Shown: in pieces, positions 8,901-16,268 of the stretch
How positions within the stretch are numbered: the stretch's first letter is position 1
How the letters are laid out: every line of letters starts with the position of its first letter
From: Mesorhizobium sp. L-8-3
GTDB taxonomy: Bacteria; Pseudomonadota; Alphaproteobacteria; Rhizobiales; Rhizobiaceae
Direction: 5' to 3'
Assembly (NCBI RefSeq): GCF_016756615.1
Contig: NZ_AP023262.1
Span: 7,689,501 to 7,753,500, forward strand
DNA length: 64,000 nt
Translations under genes and position numbers: made by a program
Notes under the pieces: model-generated
The model's input: the letters and a program-made list of their open reading frames with translations, nothing else
The model's database searches: none
Told to the model about the DNA's origin: nothing

Positions 8901-10224
8901 AGCCGTTGCCGGTAGCGGTGTTGTCCTTGCCGCTCGCGATCGCGCCGTCGCCGGTCGCGGTGTTGGGATCGCCGATCGCCACCGCGCCGTCGCCATTGGC
9001 GATGTTGCCGGAGCCGATGGAGACCGCCTTGCCGCCGGTCGCGGTTGAGCCGTTGCCGATGGCGACGGCATCTTCAGAATCGGCGACGGTGCTGGTGCCC
9101 ATCGCAATCGCGTTGAGCGCCGAAGCATTGGCGTTGTTGCCGATCGCCGTGGCGGTAAGAGCCGTGGCCTGGGCTCCCGAACCCATCGCGATCGAGCCGA
9201 TTCCACTCGACACGGTCGCATTGCCCAGAGCCAGCGCGAAGTTGGCCGAAGCATTGGCATTCGGTCCGAGCGCTGCTGAGCTTGTCCCCGTCGCACGGGA
9301 ACTTGTCCCGATTGCAGTGGCAAACTGGGCCGATGCCACGCTTTGGCGTCCTATCGCGGTGGCGTCGGCCACCGATGCCGTCACATCTGTGCCAATGGCG
9401 ATGGCGCTCTGTGCGAGAGCTCCCGTTCCCGCAACAGTGCGCCCGCCAATATTGATGGCGTTGATCGCGGACGCGGTCGCCTGGAAGCCGATCGCGATAG
9501 CATTCTGATCGCTTGCGACGGCGGAGCTGCCTTGGGCAAAGGCATCTATTCCCGACGCATTCGCCTGAAACCCGAGCGCAGTGGCGCGCGCCCCGCTGGC
9601 AACCGCCAGCCGACCTCCGGCGAACGCAAAGAGTGCGCTAGCCGTGGAGGCGACACCGACCGCGGTGGAGTTCGATCCCGAAGCAATGGCGGCGGTGCCC
9701 AAGGCGCTGGCGCCGGCAGAGGTCGCACTGGCGTTGACGCCGAGCGCAACCGCATTGATGTGGCCTGCGACCGTGTTGGCGCCCAGCGCCATGCCGCCAT
9801 CGCCCGTGGCTCGCGAATTCAGGCCGAGGGCGATCCCGTAGAACCCTGTCGCATCGGCATCGTAGCCGATCGCGACCGAACCGCTCGTCCCGGTCGCGGT
9901 GGCTCCACAGCCGATCGCGGTGGCCTGAGCCACGGCACTCGTGGCCAGGCCGCAAGCCGGGTTGGCCAAAGTGCCATTTCCGATCGCGACCTGCGCGAAA
10001 GCCGTTTGCGGAATCATGATCCCAATGCCGCCGACCAGCGCCCCGACTGCCGTGCCGGCTCCCAGCGTGCCAAGCCCCAGCCGGCTGCGCTTCATGCCGA
10101 GCACGCGATGGGCCATGCGCAGCACCGCTATCAGCCTGCGGCGCTGCGAGCGGCTGTCGCCGCCGTCCGAAACCCAGTTGCCGACAAATCCGCGACGGGA
10201 TTCCCCCTCAATGCCTGCAGTCAT
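5962..10224 (-). CDS. YadA-like trimeric autotransporter adhesin
   Basis: A 1420-residue type Vc autotransporter. Residues 1-78 are an extended signal peptide with an arginine-rich front (29-48) and a Gly-rich hydrophobic core, cleaved near TAFAQ. Residues about 79-545 are YadA-head repeats of roughly 14 residues (AVAIG, AIAMG, ALALG). Six neck-like motifs follow (first ERTITNVAAGRISDTSTDAI, about 554-573), separated by short head blocks that begin KYFHANST, KYFRANST or similar. A coiled-coil stalk near 1270-1340 leads to the C-terminal four-strand membrane anchor ending GVSFTLN. The ATG at 10224 overlaps the upstream stop codon by ATGA, which rejects the longer open frame. Such proteins form trimeric surface fibres that bind host or abiotic surfaces; Bartonella BadA and Brucella Bta proteins are relatives. 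Confidence 0.95.
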   Translation of the reverse strand: MTAGIEGESRRGFVGNWVSDGGDSRSQRRRLIAVLRMAHRVLGMKRSRLGLGTLGAGTAVGALVGGIGIMIPQTAFAQVAIGNGTLANPACGLATSAVAQATAIGCGATATGTSGSVAIGYDADATGFYGIALGLNSRATGDGGMALGANTVAGHINAVALGVNASATSAGASALGTAAIASGSNSTAVGVASTASALFAFAGGRLAVASGARATALGFQANASGIDAFAQGSSAVASDQNAIAIGFQATASAINAINIGGRTVAGTGALAQSAIAIGTDVTASVADATAIGRQSVASAQFATAIGTSSRATGTSSAALGPNANASANFALALGNATVSSGIGSIAMGSGAQATALTATAIGNNANASALNAIAMGTSTVADSEDAVAIGNGSTATGGKAVSIGSGNIANGDGAVAIGDPNTATGDGAIASGKDNTATGNGSVAMGNTNMVGGGGQAISTPGTAAQGAVGIGYQNTVIGQGSVAIGNTSSALAAGAVAFGDTAVANNAGDVALGSGSVTAVAVGTPSATINGTTYNFVGSTPTSTVSVGAAGAERTITNVAAGRISDTSTDAINGSQLYATNQAVDSLGTAVNNINNGGGIKYFHANSTLPDSQALGTDSVAVGPNAVANNAGDVAIGLNSASGTTTAVAGATIGGTNYTFAGDTPAGAFSVGSAGAERQIQNVAAGQLSSASTDAVNGSQLFATNQQVTANTTDITNLGNTIGDIGNTINNIAGDTSTAYTDANGDGIRYVRTNDRTLPVTDSFAQGIGSSAVGYQATAAADNSLALGRGSQATIDGGVALGSGSIADRVLAPAAGQIAAGPSNFIEYNTTDKTLLGAVSVGTDTSYRQITNVADGTNAQDAVTIRQLQGAIASVAVTSTKYFHANSIAGDSLAVGAESVAVGPTTVVNADNGIGIGNGAIVDQVAPGGTAIGQGAHVMLADGVAIGTESKAAGIQSVALGAGAESNHINSVAIGASSMTTVGAQASYTAFGLAAAQTSFGEVSFGSAGSERKLTNVAAGSADTDAVNVSQLRGLGTQITNHLGGNSVVNPDGTITGPTYNIQGGSYTTIHDGFTAVDNAISNINNGGGIKYFRANSTLADSAATGTDSVAIGPESVASGTDSLAAGHGAAATGQGAVALGEGAQANNANDVALGSGSATEAAVGTSGATIRGKHYDFAGAAPVGTVSVGHQGAERTVTNVAAGRISADSTDAVNGSQLHATNSAIEDLQGGIGNINNSAVFYDVNPDGTKKNSITLQGGDVNAPVVISNVGKGVAPTDVVNVSQLNEGITQSKSYTDNRVSYAIDTANDYADRIAETTLNEANDYTDQKFNQLNQQFDEVQDEARQAAAIGLAAASLRFDDRPGKVSVAMGGGLWRGEGAVAFGAGYTSENGRVRANLLGTTAGGHWGAGAGVSFTLN

Positions 10225-10736
10225 TTTGCGTTTTCCTCGGTGTTGCCCGGGCTTCCTGTTGCCGCATTCGCCCCGGCGGTTGAAAGGTCTTCGAAATTCG
10301 ACGTTTTTTCCTGAAGGATGCGTCCGATCTTCGCACCCTGGCTCTCGATCAGCGCGCAAGCGCTCGCGACCCATGGCTGCGTAGGTTCCGGAACTGCGTG
10401 CAATGCAGTGCGGGCCCGGTCCGGCGGCAGCTCGACCGCCACCAACGCGCGACAGAGATCGAAATGAAGAGCCGGTTCCTGCTCTGCGTAAGCCGGAGAG
10501 GTCAATCCAAGCACGAAACAGGCAAAGAGATGATCGATCTCCGGGTCGGTGATCCGGCTGGCGTACTGGCGCCGCAAGGCAGTCCAGGCCGCCTCGACCT
10601 TGGGACTGAACAACTCGAATTCCGGAAACTGCATGTTCATCGGCGTTTCGCGAATGGAAACGCTGGCGCTCGGAGCGTTCGAAGGCCTTTCGCGAGGCTC
10701 GAACGACGGCATGCGATTTTCTGCCTGGGGCGCCAT
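10221..10736 (-). CDS. hypothetical protein translationally coupled to the adhesin
   Basis: A soluble, probably cytoplasmic protein of about 171 residues, without signal peptide or membrane helix. The N-terminal 40 residues are Pro/Ser/Arg-rich and probably disordered. The middle looks helical, with FSPKVEAAWTALRRQYASRI and FACFVLGLTSPAYAEQEPAL. I recognise no family. Its stop overlaps the adhesin start by ATGA, so the two are co-translated. The start is uncertain: ATG at 10736 (GGGA eight bases upstream) is chosen, but ATGs at 10760 and downstream near 10619 are possible. Position suggests a chaperone, export or regulatory partner of the adhesin, without direct evidence. Confidence 0.6.
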   Translation of the reverse strand: MAPQAENRMPSFEPRERPSNAPSASVSIRETPMNMQFPEFELFSPKVEAAWTALRRQYASRITDPEIDHLFACFVLGLTSPAYAEQEPALHFDLCRALVAVELPPDRARTALHAVPEPTQPWVASACALIESQGAKIGRILQEKTSNFEDLSTAGANAATGSPGNTEENAK

Positions 10737-11140
10737 GTCGCGTCCCGATATCGGCGACATGCGATGGAACGTGCACCGGCCATCTTTGCCGCACCGGCAG
10801 AGGCGGTAGCGTGAAGCCTCGCCGCACCGGCAAACTGGTTTTCCGGACAACGCGCAGCATCGCACAGCGAAACTGGCTTTCGCATGAAGGCCTCCTCGGA
10901 TGTGCAACCGTCCGACGAAGCTTCGTGCCGCGATGCCTGGTCGCGCCGCCGAGGCATCACGTCGGTGATTCCGACGCCGCATCGATGCCTGGCGGAAAGC
11001 TCCGGACCCCCGGACGATTCCATGAGCGCAAGGAAGACATACTTCTGGCGCGCGGTATTCCAGAAAGTTCCGATTCTGTTTCAGGAAAGTGCAGCGCCGA
11101 GGCGCGGCGCCCGTGCGTCAGGGCCAACCCGACAGCCGCT
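10737..11140. promoter_or_regulatory. gap containing the presumed adhesin-operon promoter
   Basis: This 404 bp gap separates the adhesin operon from the split AraC gene, both on the minus strand, so the operon promoter should lie here. I see no convincing -35/-10 pair. An imperfect 14-base direct repeat, AAACTGGTTTTCCG at 10832-10845 and AAACTGGCTTTCGC at 10870-10883 (38 bp apart), could be a regulator-binding pair. The several open frames across the gap have no ribosome sites and look like shadows. Confidence 0.35.
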
Positions 11141-12098
11141 TCAACCCGAGGGCAGGCTCGCCGTGGCCCCGGAATCTCGAATGGATGCTTGCCCCTCTCG
11201 CCGCATCTGCATCGGCGTCATTCCGCGGTATTTCATCATAACGGTCGTCAAATGGCTCTGGCTCGAGAACCCGCTCACATGAGCGACCTCCGCAATCGGC
11301 AGTTCGCCCTTGACGAGCAGTCTTTCGGCGAAGCCCAGGCGCAGGCGCAGTATATGTCTGTACGGCGGTTCGCCGAAGCTCCTGGTGAACGCCTGTATGA
11401 AATGGCGCGGCGAAAGACCGGAGACGGCGGCAAGCTCGGCCACCGAGATCTTGCACGAAAAATTCGCTTCCAGAAATTCCTGCACCCGCCTTGCGCTGCG
11501 GTTCGACAGTCCGCCCTTCGGTCCCGGCACCGGATTACCCATTCCCGTATAGTTCCGGAGAATATGAACGCCGAACATGGTGACCAGCGAATCCACGTAG
11601 AGCTCGTTCGGGGGCACCGCGCGCGTCAATTCAGCCTTCAACAACTGCGCGAGATGCAGTGCGGCAGGATCGATGGTCCCGAAGGGGGGGCGGCCGGAGT
11701 TCGGGATCGCCCATGGAGAACTCCTGGGCGGCGAGTTCGAGCAGGCTCTCGGGCCTGATGGCGACGATCACGCTTTCCCTTGCGGACGACCAGACGGCCC
11801 GGCCTTCGACATTCGCCGGCTGGATAACGAGCGCTCCAGTCGGAGCATCGTACTCCTGCATCCTGTCGCTCCCCAGCGACGCCCGGTTCCCCGGCGCCGG
11901 CGCAAGCATGACCGCCGCAAAATGGGTCTCGGCCAGCACGGTCTGCGATCCCGGCGGCCGACGAGAATAGACTGCGCCGCCTCGGAAGGTTGTCAGCCGC
12001 GGCCCCGCCTCATTGGGAATGACATCGAGAATCTCATTTGCCCGTTGCCAATCTGTCCCGGAACTGCCGCGTTCCAGGACATCGCTCTTGTGCCGCAT
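11141..12098 (-). pseudogene. AraC-family regulator split by a one-base frameshift in a G7 tract
   Basis: Two overlapping frames together encode one AraC-type protein of about 318 residues. The N-terminal frame (12098 down to about 11690) carries the ligand-binding-like domain beginning MRHKSDVLERGSSG. The C-terminal frame (to 11141) carries the double helix-turn-helix with ISVAELAAVSGLSPRHFIQA and PIAEVAHVSGFSSQSHLTTV. The frames switch at a run of seven G on the plus strand (11684-11690). With six, the reading would continue PPPFGTIDPAALHLAQLLKA without interruption. As read, the first frame ends at a stop at 11631. This could be decay, a sequencing error or a phase-variable tract. The gene lies directly upstream of the adhesin operon on the same strand. 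Confidence 0.85.
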
Positions 12099-12447
12099 TC
12101 CCGCCTCAGCGTGTTGCCGGCCAACCGAATTTCCGCTGCCTGAGACGCAGCCGGTAATTCAAATCGACGCCTGAGTTGCCTCCTTCAAGCCCCGTAAACC
12201 CCCGTCGCAACCTAAAGGCGACGCCCGGCATTGGAAAGGGCATTGTTGGCAGCGGGTAAAAAATCTCTGAACAAATATTTTTGATCCCTACATCAGCGGC
12301 GGCTATTTTAGATATTGCTAAATCAAAATCGGCGACACTACTAAATCAAAGTCGGCTTGATTCATACTCATAGCTCAGATTTGAAGCACAGTTTTCGCAG
12401 TCGGGCGGACAGTGACAGGCAATCGACCTCACTGCAGCGCACCTTCG
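12099..12447. other. AT-rich intergenic region upstream of the AraC gene
   Basis: A 349 bp gap that is markedly AT-rich between about 12240 and 12370. It contains the direct repeat listed separately and otherwise no gene that I can support. It lies between the start of the split AraC gene and the end of the small gene at 12448. Confidence 0.5.
12318..12356. promoter_or_regulatory. direct-repeat pair, possible regulator-binding site
   Basis: CTAAATCAAAATCGGC (12318-12333) is repeated with one change as CTAAATCAAAGTCGGC (12341-12356). The copies are 23 bp apart, close to two helical turns, in an AT-rich gap upstream of the AraC-type gene. Spaced direct repeats on one face of the helix are typical of AraC-family sites. 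Which protein binds is not known. Confidence 0.4.
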
Positions 12448-12651
12448 TCAGGAGCCGCCGCGAGTTTTCTCATACATGTCCCACGAAAGCTCGACCAGGG
12501 TCAGAAGAACATCCTCCCGGCTCCAGCCTGCCTCTACCGCTGATTGCACGATTTCGTTGAGAATCGGACACAATTGGCGTTCGCATTCGGCCAGCAGATC
12601 GCCATCGGCATCGCCAGCCGGAGGACTTCCGAAGTCGAACGCTACCAACAA
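12448..12651 (-). CDS. small hypothetical protein, 67 residues
   Basis: An acidic small protein beginning (M)LVAFDFGSPPAGDADGD and containing CERQLCPILNEIVQSAVEAG then a helical tail ending DMYEKTRGGS. The composition is that of a folded soluble helical protein, not of a GC-rich shadow frame. The start is a TTG with GGGGAG five bases upstream. I know no function. It stands alone between the AraC gene and the formate dehydrogenase regulator. Confidence 0.55.
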   Translation of the reverse strand: MLVAFDFGSPPAGDADGDLLAECERQLCPILNEIVQSAVEAGWSREDVLLTLVELSWDMYEKTRGGS

Positions 12652-13070
12652 ACGGTCTCCCCAATCATTTATATGTTTTGCGGATCGAAATACTCTTCAA
12701 CATACCGTATTCCTGAAAGGACGAAAGTTGGCCCTAAGGGAACCGTGACGTCGCGGAAACACCGTCGGACGACAACGGCAACGCGGCCTGACCGGGGTCT
12801 CTTTTCCAATTGGCGCCGTGCCACGTTCTCAGCTCGAGGCGCAACATGCCGCGCCAGGATGACCCAAATGCGGCAGCGGGTCCCCAGGGAAGCGCACAGG
12901 AGGCCTCCGTCTCACAGGCGAGACGATTCGGCAGCGCTCGGCCGCCGCGAGTCTGCAGGCCGATTTCGCCGGTCAATTTTTGCCTGGGCCATTTTCACGC
13001 CGGGCACCCTGGCATTGCCAGCGAACGCGATTCGGACGACCCTGTCTTCCCGTCACGACGGTTGGCATCC
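12652..13070. other. intergenic gap before the fds regulator
   Basis: A 419 bp gap. The open frame of the LysR gene extends back to 12810, but that part lacks homology to LysR proteins and a ribosome site. It presumably contains the promoters of the divergent small gene and of the LysR gene; no clear box was seen. Confidence 0.4.
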
Positions 13071-13970
13071 ATGATCGACAAGCTGGAATTCTTCATCGCA
13101 CTCGCCAAGGAGGAGCATTTCGGCCGGGCCGCCGAGCAGCTCGGCATCACCCAGCCGACGCTGTCGGCCGCCATAAAACAGCTTGAGGACCAGCTCGGCG
13201 TGATGCTGGTGCAGCGCGGCTCGCGCTTCCAGGGGCTGACGCCGGAAGGGCGGCAGGTGCTCGAATGGGCGCGCCGCATCGTCGGCGACACGCGCACCAT
13301 GAAGGAGGAGATGCGTGCGGCGCGCCACGGGCTTTCCGGCCGCATCCGCATCGCGGCCATTCCGACCGCGCTCGCCATGGTGGCCCGGCTGACCACGCCG
13401 TTCCGCGAGAAGCACCCCGGTGTGACCTTCTCGGTGCTGTCGCGAACCTCGATCGAAGTACTGTCGCTGCTCGGCAATTTCGACATCGACGTCGGCATTA
13501 CCTATCTCGACAACGAGCCACTGGGCCGGGTGACCAGCGTCCCGCTCTATGCCGAGCGCTACCAGCTCATCACCGCCGCGGGAAATCCCCACTCCGACAG
13601 CCGCACCGTGACATGGACCGAGGTGAGCCGCCTGCCGCTCTGCCTGCTCACCCCCGACATGCAGAACCGCCGCATCATCGATCAGCATCTGGCCGAAGCA
13701 GGCGTTCAGGTGCGCCCGACTCTCGAATCCAATTCGATGATCGTGCTCTTCTCGCATATCCGGACCGGCAAATGGTCGTCGATCATGCCGCTCAACCTGG
13801 CCGAGACCTTCGGCTTCGCCGAGCCGATCCGCGCCATCCCCATCGTCGAGCCCGATGCCAGCCACACGGTCGGCCTGGTTGCGGCGCCGCGCGAGCCGCA
13901 TACGCCGCTGGTCTCGGCGCTTCTGGATGAGGCGATGACGCTGGCGAGCAACTTCAAGCCATCCCGTTGA
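13071..13970 (+). CDS. LysR-family regulator of formate dehydrogenase (FdsR-like)
   Basis: A 299-residue LysR protein. The winged helix-turn-helix occupies about residues 1-60 (FFIALAKEEHFGRAAEQLGI then TQPTLSAAIKQLEDQLG), followed by a linker helix and a two-lobed effector domain (about 90-295). The start MIDKLEF at 13071 gives the standard family length and rejects the longer frame. It lies 260 bp upstream of fdsG in the same direction, and the gap holds a perfect palindrome (14107-14131) suited to a LysR protein. LysR genes next to fds operons are known in other proteobacteria, so control of the operon is likely; the effector is not shown. Confidence 0.88.
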   Translation: MIDKLEFFIALAKEEHFGRAAEQLGITQPTLSAAIKQLEDQLGVMLVQRGSRFQGLTPEGRQVLEWARRIVGDTRTMKEEMRAARHGLSGRIRIAAIPTALAMVARLTTPFREKHPGVTFSVLSRTSIEVLSLLGNFDIDVGITYLDNEPLGRVTSVPLYAERYQLITAAGNPHSDSRTVTWTEVSRLPLCLLTPDMQNRRIIDQHLAEAGVQVRPTLESNSMIVLFSHIRTGKWSSIMPLNLAETFGFAEPIRAIPIVEPDASHTVGLVAAPREPHTPLVSALLDEAMTLASNFKPSR

Positions 13971-14106
13971 GATAGAACCCTTCTCGTCCCAATGGCCTCA
14001 ATCGCCGGCGCGGCCCCTCCGGGCCGCTTGGCTTCGCGCCAACGGGCGCGGCGCGCAGTCGCGCGCTCCAGCGGTCGATCGTATCGACCGCTGGCAACAG
14101 AGCCAG

Positions 14107-14131
14107 GCTTGATAGAAAATTTCTATCAAGC
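14107..14131. promoter_or_regulatory. perfect palindrome, candidate LysR operator of the fds operon
   Basis: GCTTGATAGAAA and TTTCTATCAAGC form 12-base inverted arms around one central A. The AT-rich palindrome lies 94-118 bases before the fdsG start in the LysR-fdsG gap, with the T-N11-A spacing common for LysR recognition. The arms are too AT-rich and lack a following T-run, so a terminator is unlikely. Confidence 0.6.
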
Positions 14132-14230
14132 AACGAAACCGCATTATTGATTTGCGACGTTTCCTTTGGCTTCCTAACTATTGAGGTGCCGGACACGCGG
14201 TACCGACTTCAGGGAGGGCGCTGCGTGGGA

Positions 14231-14700
14231 ATGCAGCTTGCAAGTACCGAAATCGAAGCGCGGACGGCGCAGGTCGTCGCTGCGCATCACGGGCTCGAAG
14301 GCCCGTTGTTGCCGATCCTTCACGGCATCCAGGAAGAATTCGGCTTCGTGCCGCAGGAAGCCTTGCCCGTCATCGCCGAGGCGCTGAACCTCTCGCGGGC
14401 CGAGGTGCATGGCGTCGTCACCTTCTACCACGACTATCGCCGCCATCCGGCGGGCCGCCATGTGCTGAAGATCTGCCGCGCCGAGGCCTGCCAGTCGGTC
14501 GGCGGCGACGCGATGGCCGAACGCATCCAGAAGCTGCTCGGCATCGGCTTCCATGAGACGACCGGGGACGGCGCGGTCACGCTGGAGCCGGTCTATTGCC
14601 TGGGGCTCTGCGCCTGCGCGCCCTCGGCGATGCTCGACGGCGAGGTGATCGGACGCCTCGACGCCGACAAGCTGGACGCCATCGTGGCGGAGGTGCAGGG

Positions 14701-14704
<4 letters not shown>
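14231..14704 (+). CDS. fdsG: NAD-dependent formate dehydrogenase gamma subunit
   Basis: A 157-residue NuoE-like thioredoxin-fold protein carrying one [2Fe-2S] cluster. The ligand pattern is seen as CRAEAC (CX4C) and, about 35 residues on, CLGLC (CX3C). In soluble molybdenum FdsGBACD enzymes it passes electrons between the FdsB flavin side and the rest of the chain. The start ATG at 14231 is used; a GTG two codons upstream at 14225 has a better-spaced GGAGGG and cannot be excluded. First gene of the fds operon; its stop overlaps the fdsB start by ATGA. Confidence 0.93.
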
Positions 14705-16257
<1,553 letters not shown>

Positions 16258-16268
16258 GAGCGGATGAC

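Noticed and set aside
5956..9048. A 1030-residue plus-strand open frame opposite the adhesin
   Set aside because: It is the mirror of a highly repetitive adhesin gene; its product is Arg/Asp/Val-rich without any domain pattern, and the adhesin strand has clear signal, neck and anchor motifs.
14107..14131. The palindrome before fdsG as a terminator of the LysR gene
   Set aside because: The stem is AT-rich and not followed by a T-run, and it lies 137 bases after the LysR stop, so an operator fits better.
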